Shown: piece after piece, positions 9,258-20,448 of the stretch
Position numbering within the stretch: position 1 is the first letter of the stretch
Layout of the letters: each line of letters begins with the position of its first letter
From: Sulfurifustis variabilis
GTDB lineage: Bacteria; Pseudomonadota; Gammaproteobacteria; Acidiferrobacterales; Sulfurifustaceae
Length of the DNA: 64,000 bases
Assembly: GCF_002355415.1 (NCBI RefSeq)
Contig: NZ_AP014936.1
Span: 3,819,501-3,883,500, forward strand
Reading direction: 5' to 3'
The notes under the pieces: model-generated
Told to the model about the DNA's origin: nothing
The model's database searches: none
The model's input: only the letters and a program-made list of their open reading frames with translations
Position numbers and translations under genes: made by a program

Positions 9258-9438
9258 CGGTCCTCCGTGGTTCCGATCACGCCCGTGTCCCGTGACGGAT
9301 CTTCCAAGGATACGCAGGTGCGGCAATCCGTACACGTTCCGACCGAGCGAATACCTCGTCTCCGCCCCGCGCCGAAAAGGGCCTTTTACTTGACCTGAGA
9401 CAAGGCCCGGCTCGATACCCGAATGAGAATAGAGGCGC

Positions 9439-9693
9439 ATGAGGAATCCCTGCATGACGCTCCTCCGGGATCCCGACCTGATTCGCGAGTTCCCCGATCT
9501 GGCGCCACGCATAACCGGGCTAATGCTGGCGAGTCCAGGCTTCGCGGCCCTCTACGCCGAGTACGAGATCGTCGACCGCGAGATCCGCGCGATCGGCGGC
9601 CACACGGAACCCGGTCAGGGCGACCACGTCCGCGGCCTCGAGAAGCGACGCGCGCGGCTTCGCGAAATGCTGCACGCGATGCTCAAGGATTGA
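9439..9693 (+). CDS. DUF465 (YdcH-like) small protein
   Basis: An 84-residue helical protein resembling the DUF465/YdcH family: short, charged, with a DPDLIREFPDL opening, a central AALYAEYEIVDREIRAIEG-like stretch and a C-terminal basic helix (EKRRARLREML). The family has no firmly established function. A second ATG at 9454 is also possible; the first has AGAGG upstream. It is followed two bases later by a zinc-ribbon gene, so the two are probably co-transcribed. Confidence 0.65.
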   Translation: MRNPCMTLLRDPDLIREFPDLAPRITGLMLASPGFAALYAEYEIVDREIRAIGGHTEPGQGDHVRGLEKRRARLREMLHAMLKD

Positions 9694-9695
9694 CC

Positions 9696-9989
9696 GTGTT
9701 CCGCCGCGATCTCATCGCCCTTCTCCGGGACGCGCGCAGCGTGCACGACCTGGCGCGCGAGCTCGACGCGAGGCCTGCCGAGATCGAGGAAGACCTGGTG
9801 CATCTGCTCCGCAGCCTGCGGCGCGGCACGGAGTACCGCGCGGTCGTGGTCCCCGCCCGCTGTCGCCGCTGCGGCTTCACGTTTCGGGACGACCGGCTCT
9901 CGAAGCCCGGCAAGTGCCCGCGCTGTCGGCACACCTGGATCGCGGCGCCGCTCGTACGGATCGAGCCCGCCGGGGATCGCTCCGGCTGA
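9696..9989 (+). CDS. small HTH/zinc-ribbon putative regulator
   Basis: A 97-residue protein starting at GTG, two bases after the previous stop. The first 45 residues look like a winged-helix start (LIALLRDARSVHDLARELDARPAEIEEDLVHLLRSL), and the C-terminal part is a zinc ribbon with CRRC and CPRC (Cys56, Cys59, Cys74, Cys77). This matches the predicted transcriptional regulators with an HTH fused to a Zn ribbon (COG3357-like), better known from archaea and sulfur or methane organisms. The target is unknown. The GTG start is chosen because a longer frame would overlap the previous gene entirely. Confidence 0.7.
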   Translation: MFRRDLIALLRDARSVHDLARELDARPAEIEEDLVHLLRSLRRGTEYRAVVVPARCRRCGFTFRDDRLSKPGKCPRCRHTWIAAPLVRIEPAGDRSG

Positions 9990-10035
9990 CCGGTCGCTGG
10001 CGGGCGCGCCGCGCTTCTCTTACCATCCGCTTCGC

Positions 10036-11328
10036 ATGCGCGATCCGGATCCGGGCAGCCGCGCGGACGTTCCGCGCCTGGTATTCCTCTTCGGCCTCGC
10101 CTATTTCGCGCAGGCGCTCGGGCAGATGGGCGGCCTCCTGAGCCAGCCCCTCGCCTATTACTTCAAGGAAGCGCTCGGTTTCGACAGCGCGCAGCTCGCC
10201 GAGTACCTCGCGGTCCTTTCCCTTCCCTGGATGATCAAGCCGCTCTACGGGCTGATCAGCGACTACGTGCCGCTCCTCGGCTACCGGCGCAGGACGTGGC
10301 TGATGCTCGTGAACCTGTGCGCGGCGACCGGCTTCCTGTGGCTCTCCGGCCTCACGGAGCTCGGCACGATGCTGATCGCGCTCTTTCTCGCCGCCTTCGG
10401 CACGGCGGCCGCCGACGTGATCGTCGACGCGCTCATGGTCGAGACCGGGAACCGCACCGGGGAAACGGCGCGCTTCCTCGGCGTGCAGTGGTTCTGGTTC
10501 AAGACGGGCGCGATCGTGACCGCGCTCACCGGCGGCTGGCTCGCTTCGCAGTTTCCTCCGGCCACGGCCCTGCACGTCGCGGCGACGCTCACGATGCTCG
10601 CTCCGATCGCCGTGGCCGTCGCGGCCTACCTGCTCGCGCGCGAAGACCGCGCCGCGATCGACGTCGAGTCCATGCGCGCGACCACCCGCAGCCTCGTCCT
10701 GGCCGTGCGCTCGCCGAACCTGCGGATTGCCGCCGCCTTCCTGGCGCTCTGGTGCTTCAGCCCGGCCTTCGGCGCGCCGCTTTACTACCACATGGTGGAC
10801 CGCCTGCACTTCGAACAGCAGTTCATCGGGCAGCTCGGCGCCCTGACCGCCGGCGGCGCGGTGATCGGCGCCTGGGTGTTCGCGCGGCGCATGGCGGACA
10901 GGACGCTCGTCTGGCGCGCCAAGTTCAGCGTGACGGCAGCGGCGGCCGGCATGCTGTCGTACCTGCTGCTCGCCGAACCCCATCCCTACGTCGCCACGGT
11001 CGCCATGCCGCTCAACGTCTTCGTCGGGATGGTCGCGCAGATCGGGACGCTCACGATCCTCTCGGTCGCCGCGCAGGCCTGCCCGCCGCGCGCGGAGGGC
11101 TTCGTGTTCGCGGCCCTCATGTCGCTGTACAACGGGGTCGAGCAGCTCTCGGCGGTCGTCGGCGCGCGACTCTACGAGCAGGCGTTCGAGCGCTCGCTCG
11201 CGCCGCTCCTGTGGGTCGCGGCCGCCTCGCTCCTGCTTTGCTTCGTGCTGATCCCTTCGCTCAAGCGGCTGGGCAACGGCCGGGACGCGCGAGCTTCCGC
11301 GCCGGGCACGGAGCGACCGGCGGTGTGA
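10036..11328 (+). CDS. MFS transporter, BT1 folate/biopterin family
   Basis: An inner-membrane transporter of 430 residues with about twelve membrane helices. The segment MIKPLYGLISDYVPLLGYRRR, between helices 2 and 3, is the recognition motif of the BT1 (folate-biopterin transporter) family, and TAAADVIVDALMVE fits its fourth helix. In protozoa, plants and cyanobacteria members carry folates or biopterin; in proteobacteria the substrate is generally unproven. No folate or pterin gene is nearby. There is no clear ribosome binding site before the ATG. The gene ends about 150 bases from the convergent CPBP protease gene. Confidence 0.75.
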   Translation: MRDPDPGSRADVPRLVFLFGLAYFAQALGQMGGLLSQPLAYYFKEALGFDSAQLAEYLAVLSLPWMIKPLYGLISDYVPLLGYRRRTWLMLVNLCAATGFLWLSGLTELGTMLIALFLAAFGTAAADVIVDALMVETGNRTGETARFLGVQWFWFKTGAIVTALTGGWLASQFPPATALHVAATLTMLAPIAVAVAAYLLAREDRAAIDVESMRATTRSLVLAVRSPNLRIAAAFLALWCFSPAFGAPLYYHMVDRLHFEQQFIGQLGALTAGGAVIGAWVFARRMADRTLVWRAKFSVTAAAAGMLSYLLLAEPHPYVATVAMPLNVFVGMVAQIGTLTILSVAAQACPPRAEGFVFAALMSLYNGVEQLSAVVGARLYEQAFERSLAPLLWVAAASLLLCFVLIPSLKRLGNGRDARASAPGTERPAV

Positions 11329-11482
11329 ACGGTGCTGAGGCGGCCCGAACGCGTTCCCCGCCCATCGGAGACGCGGTCTCTTGGTTCGCTCCGAGGATCG
11401 CGCCCGGAGTGGATTGGGCTGAGTACAGAGACGGACGAAAGGGGAACCGGGTCGGGAATCGTTATCGGGCAGTCCGGCCCGG

Positions 11483-12421
11483 TCAAAAAGACAACCTGAG
11501 CTCCAGCACCTGCGCCCGGCCGCCCTCGCGAATCGCGGATAACCCGGCAAGCACGTTGATCCAGTAGTGCAGCGCCACGCCCTCGCCCGCCTCGAAGCCG
11601 TTTCGCTGGTGCAGCCACCCCAGGTACAGCCCGGCCGCGGTCGCCTGCACGGCATTCGCCGTCTGCCCCTCGCCGGTATGCCCGAGGCCGAAGATCACGG
11701 AAGAGATCGCGAGCCCCCACCGGTTTCCGTAGCGCTCGCTGAACTCGTTGTTGATGAAGCCCCGGAAGAACGCCTCCTCGCCGACCGCCGTCATCTCGTT
11801 CGCGACGAGGTTGTAGAGGTGCAGGTCCCCCTCGCTCACGTCCGGCGCCCGATCGATGCGGTATCCGTCGTCGGCCGCCAGCACCGCGGCCGCCTGGATC
11901 AGGAGGGGCACGAAGGTCGTGGCCCGCGAGAGATAACGGAGGGAGAACGGGGCGCGGGCAAGGTCCGCCAGCGACTCGCGCGGGAGCGGCGTCCGATAGC
12001 CGGCGTTGTCGCGCTGCCGGGCGTCGCGATAGGCGGCGTAAGAAGAATAGAGCGCGGTGTCGAAGGCCAGCCGCGCCGCGTAGTCGTAGCGCAGCGTGGT
12101 CTTGTTGATGACCTCGCGGTCCTCGTCCTCGTCGTAGCGTGCGTCCTCGTCGAGGAAGTCGTCCCTGTCGCGTTGACGGAGGGCGCCGTAAAGCGAGACC
12201 CCGAAGACGCCGAAGTGCGCGAGTCCCTCGCCGTAGTCGCCGGCCATCGCCTGTCCGCTTCCGGGCAGGATCGCGCTCGCCATGCCCTTCCAGAACGCCG
12301 CCGGCTCGGCGAGCGCCGGACGGGCGGCCAGGCACGCGCACGAAACGAACACGCACAGGCCGCCGCGTGAAGCCAGAGATGTTCCCGTCGCCCGGTGCTT
12401 TCTCTTCACGCGTATTTTCAT
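11483..12421 (-). CDS. CPBP-family intramembrane metalloprotease
   Basis: A 312-residue membrane protein with an N-terminal signal peptide or anchor (ends near ARPALAEP). The CPBP (CAAX protease/bacteriocin-processing) motifs are present: GEEAFFRG near residues 212-220, FGLGH near 242 and HYWIN near 284, which together bind the catalytic metal. The N-terminal part carries an acidic insertion (DDFLDEDARYDEDEDRE) not typical of the family. Bacterial CPBP proteases process membrane or secreted peptides; the substrate here is not known. The start has GGAAAG upstream. It lies downstream of the rhodanese gene but behind a strong hairpin terminator, so it probably has its own promoter. Confidence 0.8.
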   Translation of the reverse strand: MKIRVKRKHRATGTSLASRGGLCVFVSCACLAARPALAEPAAFWKGMASAILPGSGQAMAGDYGEGLAHFGVFGVSLYGALRQRDRDDFLDEDARYDEDEDREVINKTTLRYDYAARLAFDTALYSSYAAYRDARQRDNAGYRTPLPRESLADLARAPFSLRYLSRATTFVPLLIQAAAVLAADDGYRIDRAPDVSEGDLHLYNLVANEMTAVGEEAFFRGFINNEFSERYGNRWGLAISSVIFGLGHTGEGQTANAVQATAAGLYLGWLHQRNGFEAGEGVALHYWINVLAGLSAIREGGRAQVLELRLSF

Positions 12422-12465
12422 CTTCTTTCCGCTCCGATCGGCGGCAGAAGATCAGGTTCCCAAAA

Positions 12466-12492
12466 GGAAAGCCCGGCCGGGCCGGGCTTTCC
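12466..12492 (-). terminator. hairpin terminator after the rhodanese gene
   Basis: A perfect inverted repeat, GGAAAGCCCGGCC and its complement around one central base, sits 22 bases beyond the rhodanese stop. The GC-rich stem ends in a short T-run on the minus strand (TTTTG). It should terminate rhodanese transcription before the CPBP gene. Confidence 0.7.
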
Positions 12493-12514
12493 GTGGAGCA
12501 ACGGCGACGCTGGG

Positions 12515-12865
12515 CTAGACCGCCTGCTTCATGGCCGAGATCCGGCCCCCGGTCTGCGACCAGCCGATCATGCCGCCCCGGAGGTTATAGACGTTATCGA
12601 AGCCGCGCTGCTGCATGAACATGCAGGCCTGAGCCGATCGGGCGCCGCTGCGGCAAACGAAGACGTACGTCTCTTTGGGGTCGAACTCGTGCAGCTTGAG
12701 CGGCACGGTGTTGAGCGGCATCGGCTCGGCGCCGGGGATGCTGCCGCCCGCGATTTCCTGCGGGGAGCGAACGTCGATGATTCGGAAGGTTCCCCCGTTC
12801 TTGCCCTCGAGCCATTCCTGGAGGAGGGGCGCGTCGATTTCCTTGATCGTGCTCCTGAAAAACAT
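12515..12865 (-). CDS. single-domain rhodanese (GlpE-like)
   Basis: A 116-residue cytoplasmic rhodanese. The substrate-accepting cysteine lies in the loop CRSGAR (Cys71 to Arg76), which fits a thiosulfate or persulfide sulfurtransferase. FRIIDVRSPQE and the C-terminal YNLRGGMIGW complete the fold. It is a single-gene unit with its own promoter and terminator. The partner that receives the sulfur cannot be inferred. The start ATG is preceded by AAGGGAGA. Confidence 0.9.
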   Translation of the reverse strand: MFFRSTIKEIDAPLLQEWLEGKNGGTFRIIDVRSPQEIAGGSIPGAEPMPLNTVPLKLHEFDPKETYVFVCRSGARSAQACMFMQQRGFDNVYNLRGGMIGWSQTGGRISAMKQAV

Positions 12866-12912
12866 GAATAAATGTCTCCCTTGCCAACATTAGTGGCGCA
12901 TATTAGCGACTT

Positions 12913-12941
12913 CTTATATGTCCGCCAACCCGGCAATTCAA
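12913..12941 (-). promoter_or_regulatory. sigma-70-type promoter of the rhodanese gene
   Basis: On the minus strand, TTGAAT (-35, 12936-12941), a 17-bp spacer and TATAAG (-10, 12913-12918) lie about 48 bases before the rhodanese ATG. The rest of this gap (12942-13168) holds no gene, only the hairpin listed next. Confidence 0.55.
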
Positions 12942-13129
12942 GGCGTTACGGCATCGGGTCGGGCCGTCCCTCCTTTTTATAGGTATCCGGGTGACGCGGC
13001 GCGAGTGTGCCAGCTTTGGCGACTCGTGGGGAGGGTAAACCGCCCGGAAACCCTGTTCGCGACGGGCGCTGGACTGGATGTCGGAGCGCCGGCGGAAGTC
13101 ACGGCACCCGGCGTGGGCTGGTGCGGCAT

Positions 13130-13148
13130 CCCGGTCGATCCGACCGGG
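13130..13148 (-). terminator. possible hairpin after thiC
   Basis: A perfect stem of eight bases (CCCGGTCG with its complement) and a three-base loop lies 21 bases past the thiC stop. No T-run follows on the minus strand, so it could stabilise the mRNA end rather than act as an intrinsic terminator. Confidence 0.35.
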
Positions 13149-13168
13149 CTTGCGCTCGGACTCCGCGG

Positions 13169-16008
<2,840 letters not shown>

Positions 16009-16029
16009 CGCCCGGCAAACCGCCTTGCG

Positions 16030-16353
16030 ATGGTCCAGCAACTGACCGTCAAGCAGCTTCATGACTGGCTGAGCAGGGAGGGGGGCCGGCCGGTGATCCT
16101 GGACGTGCGGGAACCGTGGGAACTGCAGGTGTGCGCCCTGCCGGATTCCAGGCACATCCCCATGCGCCAGATCCCGCTGCGCGTCGCGGAGCTCGACCCG
16201 GAGGCCGAGCTGGTGGTGGTCTGCCATCACGGCATCCGCAGCCAGCAAGTGGCGAACTACCTCGACCGCCAAGGCTTCGGCCGCATCTATAACCTGCGAG
16301 GCGGGGTCGACGCCTGGGCCAGGGAGATCGACCCGGGCATGGCGACGTACTGA
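16030..16353 (+). CDS. rhodanese-domain sulfurtransferase
   Basis: A 107-residue single-domain rhodanese with ILDVREPWE and the active-site loop CHHGIRS, Cys65 being the persulfide-carrying residue. YNLRGGVDAWA closes the fold. It lies 21 bases after the PCMT-like gene and 22 before tolC. This arrangement is common in gammaproteobacteria and suggests joint transcription, though no biochemical link among the three is established. Confidence 0.9.
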   Translation: MVQQLTVKQLHDWLSREGGRPVILDVREPWELQVCALPDSRHIPMRQIPLRVAELDPEAELVVVCHHGIRSQQVANYLDRQGFGRIYNLRGGVDAWAREIDPGMATY

Positions 16354-16375
16354 GTACGGGGCGAGGCGCGGACCG

Positions 16376-17716
16376 ATGAGGTTGCCGATCCGCTCCCGCC
16401 TCGCCGGCCTGCTGCTCGCCTTCGCGTCCCCCGCGCCGGCGGACGATCTGCTCGACGTGTATCGCCGTGCCGAGCAGAACGACCCGCGCTTTCGCGCCGC
16501 CACCGCCACGTACCGCGCGGCCCTGGAGCGGCGTCCGCAGGCCCGCGCCGGCCTGCTCCCGCTCATCGAAGCGACCGCCGACGCGACCCGCAACGACAAC
16601 CGCGTCCGGACCGACGCCGGGATCGTGTCGCGGCCGGCCGGGCGCGCCTCTTTCGACAGCACGGGCTACACGCTGAGCCTCACGCAACCGGTCTACAACG
16701 CCGCGGTCTTCGCCGGGCTGCGCCAGGCGGGGGCCGAGGTCCGGCGCGCCGAGGCCCAGTTCGCGGCCGCGCGCCAGGAGCTGATCACGCGTGCCGCGGA
16801 GGCCTACTTTCAGGTCCTCGCCGCGCAGGACGGGCTCGCGCTCGCCGAGGCGGAGCAGACCGCGATCGCGCGTCAGCTCGAGGTCGCCGAGGGACGCCTC
16901 GAGGTCGGACTCGCCGCCATCACCGACGTGCACGACGCGCGGGCGCGCTTCGAGCTCGCGGCCGCGCAGCTCATCGAGGCCCGGAACCTCCTTGCCGACC
17001 GCCGGGAGGCCCTGCGCGAACTGACCGGCGCCGCCCCTGTCGCGCTCGCGCCGCTGGCCGACCTGCCGCTGACCAGACCCGAACCGGCTGAGGTCGACCG
17101 CTGGGTCGAGACGGCCGGACGGCAGAACCTGGCACTGGCCGCGAGCCGCGAGGCGGTCGAGATTGCGCGGGAGGAAGTGCGGCGCCGGCGCGCCGGTCAT
17201 TTTCCGACGCTCGATATCGTGGGCAGCAGGACATACACGGATGACGAAGGTTCGGTCGCCCGGCCCGACGTGAACGTGCGTACGGACAACGAAGCCATCG
17301 GGCTCGAGCTCAACCTGCCGATCTTCCAGGGCGGGCTCGTGGCCGCGCGCACCGCCGAGGCGGCGCAGCTCCTGCAGGCGGCGGAGCAGGAGCTCGAGGC
17401 AGCGGTGCGGGGCGTCGAGCGCGCGACGCGCGCGGCCTATCTCGGCGCGGCGAGCGGCGCCGCGCGCGTGCAGGCGTTGACCCAGGCGGTGGTCGCGAGC
17501 GAATCGGCGCTCGAGGCCAAGCGCGAAGGTTTCGAGGCCGGCATCAACTCCAACATCGACGTGCTCGACGCGAGCCGCGATCTCTTCCGCGCCAGGCGCG
17601 ACCTTGCCGCCGCGCGGTATGATTACGTGCTCAATCTCATGCGGCTCAAGCAGTCGGCCGGCACGCTCGGCGACGAGGACCTCGTGACGGTCAACAACTG
17701 GCTCGGTGCGCGATGA
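16376..17716 (+). CDS. tolC: TolC-family outer-membrane channel
   Basis: Outer-membrane exit duct for type I secretion and efflux systems, 446 residues with a signal peptide ending near ASPAPA. The mature protein opens with DLLDVYRRAEQNDPRFRAA, typical of the TolC subgroup rather than NodT lipoproteins, and there is no lipobox cysteine. Two repeats of strand-helix pairs follow, with the ITDVHDARARFELA and SNIDVLDASRDLFRARRDLA blocks at equivalent positions. GAGG precedes the ATG. Its stop overlaps the next gene's start (ATGA). It is a second outer-membrane channel distinct from the NodT-type protein of the RND operon. Confidence 0.93.
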   Translation: MRLPIRSRLAGLLLAFASPAPADDLLDVYRRAEQNDPRFRAATATYRAALERRPQARAGLLPLIEATADATRNDNRVRTDAGIVSRPAGRASFDSTGYTLSLTQPVYNAAVFAGLRQAGAEVRRAEAQFAAARQELITRAAEAYFQVLAAQDGLALAEAEQTAIARQLEVAEGRLEVGLAAITDVHDARARFELAAAQLIEARNLLADRREALRELTGAAPVALAPLADLPLTRPEPAEVDRWVETAGRQNLALAASREAVEIAREEVRRRRAGHFPTLDIVGSRTYTDDEGSVARPDVNVRTDNEAIGLELNLPIFQGGLVAARTAEAAQLLQAAEQELEAAVRGVERATRAAYLGAASGAARVQALTQAVVASESALEAKREGFEAGINSNIDVLDASRDLFRARRDLAAARYDYVLNLMRLKQSAGTLGDEDLVTVNNWLGAR

Positions 17717-18126
17717 ACGACCCGCGATTCTCCAGCGCCGAGGAGGCCGAAGCGGCGTTCTACCGCGCCTTCGAGCGGCGCGATCTCGACGCCATGATGG
17801 CCGTATGGGCCGACGAAGCGACGGTGGTGTGCGTGCACCCGGGGGGCCCGATGCTCATCGGCCGTGAGGCCGTGCGCGCGAGCTGGGAGCAGATTCTCGG
17901 CGGTGGCGGGTCCGTGGGCTTCACGGTGCAGGAGGTGCGGCGCGAGACGCGCGACGGTCTCGCGGTGCACGTCGTCCAGGAGCACATCCGCGCCGGTGAC
18001 GAGCGGCCGGGCCCGCCGGTGCTCGCGACCAATGTCTACCGGCTCACGGATCGCGGTTGGCGGATGATCCTTCACCATGCCTCGCCGTCGCCCCGGCCGG
18101 CGCGTCCGCGGGGCATGGTGCACTGA
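17713..18126 (+). CDS. NTF2-like (SnoaL/DUF4440) protein
   Basis: A 137-residue cytoplasmic protein of the NTF2-like fold. The N-terminal EEAEAAFYRAFERRDLDAMM and the WADEATVVCVHPGG, REAVRASWEQIL and C-terminal LTDRGWRMILHHASPS blocks match the SnoaL/DUF4440 group. Members bind small molecules or act as enzymes; the role here is unknown. It overlaps the tolC stop by ATGA and closes that operon before a strong terminator. Confidence 0.8.
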   Translation: MNDPRFSSAEEAEAAFYRAFERRDLDAMMAVWADEATVVCVHPGGPMLIGREAVRASWEQILGGGGSVGFTVQEVRRETRDGLAVHVVQEHIRAGDERPGPPVLATNVYRLTDRGWRMILHHASPSPRPARPRGMVH

Positions 18127-18252
18127 CCGACGGGCGATTTTGAACGTTGAAGTCCAATGCTGATTGGCGGCCTGCGCGAAATGCGCACGACGATTCAACA
18201 TCGAGCATTCGACATTTGCTTGTGGGCAAAACGAATAACAGAGCCCAAGAAA

Positions 18253-18277
18253 GGAACAGCCCCCGAAGGGGCTGTCC
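18253..18277. terminator. bidirectional terminator
   Basis: A stem of ten bases (GGACAGCCCC paired with its complement, one side having an extra C) around a GAA loop lies between the tolC operon and the convergent outer-membrane protein gene. It should end transcription from both sides, although the T-runs are short. Confidence 0.6.
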
Positions 18278-18298
18278 GTAACCGGCGGTGGATCCGTC

Positions 18299-18808
18299 CT
18301 ACGGGCGGTAGACGAAGTTGAACTGCAGCGAGCTGATCTCGTCGCGCTCGACGAGCTCCAGGCGGAGCTGCGTCTGCTTGTTCACGTTGAAGCCGCCGCC
18401 AATACCGAACATCAGCCCGTCGTCATCGCCGAAGTCGAAGCCCAGGCGACCGATCAGGTCGAACTGCGGGTTGAGCGCAAGCCGGCCGACGCCCGTCGCC
18501 CAGAGACCTTTCGCATCGCCTTCCGCGCACTGCCTGATGCCGAAAAAGGTGTCGCACGCCTTCATGTCACCGCTGTCCATGTAACCCACCTCGGCGTCCA
18601 GGCTGACGTTTCGCGCCAACTGGCCGAACTCGTAGCCGCCGAAAATCTGGAAGCCGGTGCCCTCGTCGTCGATTCCGGACGCATCATTCTGGCTGATCCC
18701 GGCGCCGAAAAAGAGCTTGGTGGAATCGAATCCCCCCTGGGCGGCAGCCAGCGGGGGTACCGCGAGTGCGGCGGAGAACGTCAACAGCGCAAGCGTCCTG
18801 AGCTTCAT
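18299..18808 (-). CDS. outer-membrane beta-barrel protein
   Basis: A 169-residue protein with a cleavable signal peptide (MKLRTLALLTFSAALAVPPLAAA) and a mature part of alternating beta strands with Gly and aromatic residues, as in the OmpA/OmpX-like eight-stranded barrels. A CDTFFGIRQC segment contains two cysteines that may form a loop disulfide. The start ATG follows GAGGGT; the frame is open further upstream but without a signal sequence. The function is not known. It stands alone downstream of waaA. Confidence 0.75.
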   Translation of the reverse strand: MKLRTLALLTFSAALAVPPLAAAQGGFDSTKLFFGAGISQNDASGIDDEGTGFQIFGGYEFGQLARNVSLDAEVGYMDSGDMKACDTFFGIRQCAEGDAKGLWATGVGRLALNPQFDLIGRLGFDFGDDDGLMFGIGGGFNVNKQTQLRLELVERDEISSLQFNFVYRP

Positions 18809-18967
18809 ATTGTTGTTACCCTCTATATGTTGATTCGACTTGTTGTGCCGGGCAGCGGCGCCAGCCGGACGACCGGCCTTTCGATTGCACGTACCCAACA
18901 AGGTAGACGATAAGCGGTTTTCGCAGCACGTGGCCATTCGCGCCTGTCCGGCGCAAGCGGCCGCTGG

Positions 18968-20311
18968 TCAGGCGTGGGGATCGGCGGGGATCAGTTTGCC
19001 GATCAGTTCCAGCGTTCTTTCGACCGCACCGCGGTTCTCGGCCACCATGCGCTTGCCGGCCTCTCCGGCGTTGAAGCGGCGGTTGGCGTTGCCCATGAAA
19101 TCGCTGATGGCGGGCGCGAGCTGCGTGGCGTTCATGACCTGCACTCCGGCGCCGCGCTCGAGCGTGAGCCGGGCGATCTCCGTGAAATTGTGCATGTGGG
19201 GACCGAACACGACCGGCGTGCCGACGGCCGCCGCCTCGAGCAGGTTGTGCCCGCCGGTCGGCACCAGGCTGCCGCCGATGAACGCCACGTCCGCCGCGCC
19301 ATAGAAGAGCTGCAGCTCGCCCATGGTATCGCCGATGAGCACCTCCACCGCGGCGTCGATGGGGCCGCGTCGCTCGCTCCAAAGAGCGGTGCGGCAGCCG
19401 CTCTTCTTCGTCAGGCGCGCGACCGGCGCGAAGCGTTCCGGGTGGCGCGGCACGATCACGAGCAGGTGATCGGGGAAGCGGCGGGTGAGCTGCGTGCGCG
19501 CGGCGAGCACGAGCTCCTCCTCTCCCTCGTGCGTGCTCGCCGCGAGCCACACGGGCCGGTCCCGCCCCCACTGGCCGCGCAGCACCTCGGTCGCTTCGCG
19601 CACGCTCGCCGAGAGGTTCACGTCGAACTTGATGCTGCCCGTGACGTGCACGATCTCCCCCGGTGCGCCGAGCCGGCGCACGCGCTCGGCGTCCGCCTGC
19701 GTCTGGGGCGCGAGCACCGTGGCCTGCGCGAGCGTCGCGCGCATGAGCCGCGGAAACCGGAGGTAACGCTGCACGGCCCGCTCGGAAAGGCGCAGGTTCG
19801 CCACCATGACGGGGATACCGCGGTCGCGGCAGAGATGAAACAGGTTCGGCCAGAGCTCGGTCTCCATCACGATCGCGATCGCCGGCTGCACGCGATCGAG
19901 AAAGCGGCCGACGGCCGACGGCAGGTCGTACGGCACGTAGCAGTGCGCGACCTCGTCGTCGAAGAGGCGTCGGACCGTGGCCGAGCCGGTCGGCGTCATC
20001 GTGGTGACGAGAAGCCGGTAGCGTGGAAAGCGGTCCAGGAGCGCGCGCACCAGCGGCGCGGCCGCCTGGGTCTCACCGACGGATACCGCGTGGAGCCAGA
20101 TGACCGGACGATCGATCGGTCCGATATGCCCGAAGCGCTCCGAAATGCGCCGCCAGTACCCGGGCAGACGCAGACCCGACCGCGTTCCGTCGGCGGAGCG
20201 CGTCTCGCCGACGAGCGCCCGGATGCCGCGCCAGAACAGCCGCAGCAGGATGAACGGCACCAGCGCGTAGAAGGCGGCCGAGTAGAGGCGAAGCAGGGAT
20301 GAGCGGCTCAC
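18968..20311 (-). CDS. waaA: 3-deoxy-D-manno-octulosonic acid (Kdo) transferase WaaA
   Basis: GT-B glycosyltransferase that adds Kdo to lipid A, the first step of lipopolysaccharide core assembly, at the inner face of the inner membrane. The 447-residue protein has an N-terminal membrane anchor (about residues 5-25). The WLHAVSVGET block holds the catalytic glutamate, and the C-terminal donor-site blocks HPERF, IGDTMGELQLFYGAADVAFIGGSL and GGHNLLEAAAVGTPVVFGP are well conserved. The GTG at 20311 is chosen because the homologous N-terminus begins there; the frame is open up to 20413 without similarity, and no good ribosome binding site is seen at either position. Confidence 0.92.
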   Translation of the reverse strand: MSRSSLLRLYSAAFYALVPFILLRLFWRGIRALVGETRSADGTRSGLRLPGYWRRISERFGHIGPIDRPVIWLHAVSVGETQAAAPLVRALLDRFPRYRLLVTTMTPTGSATVRRLFDDEVAHCYVPYDLPSAVGRFLDRVQPAIAIVMETELWPNLFHLCRDRGIPVMVANLRLSERAVQRYLRFPRLMRATLAQATVLAPQTQADAERVRRLGAPGEIVHVTGSIKFDVNLSASVREATEVLRGQWGRDRPVWLAASTHEGEEELVLAARTQLTRRFPDHLLVIVPRHPERFAPVARLTKKSGCRTALWSERRGPIDAAVEVLIGDTMGELQLFYGAADVAFIGGSLVPTGGHNLLEAAAVGTPVVFGPHMHNFTEIARLTLERGAGVQVMNATQLAPAISDFMGNANRRFNAGEAGKRMVAENRGAVERTLELIGKLIPADPHA

Positions 20312-20448
20312 GGAGGCCGGATGATATCGGCCGGGGACCGGGCGGAACAAGCGCGCCCAGGGGACGGGCTGGAGCGGGATGTTGCTGGAGTCAGGCGGAC
20401 CGCGCCTTGCCACGCGCGGTGAACGTCCGCGAATCGGGCGCTCGGCCC

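Noticed and set aside
18139-18217. possible inverted repeat with TTGAA and AATGC arms after the NTF2-like gene
   Set aside because: The arms align only partly and no continuous pairing could be built; not called as a repeat.
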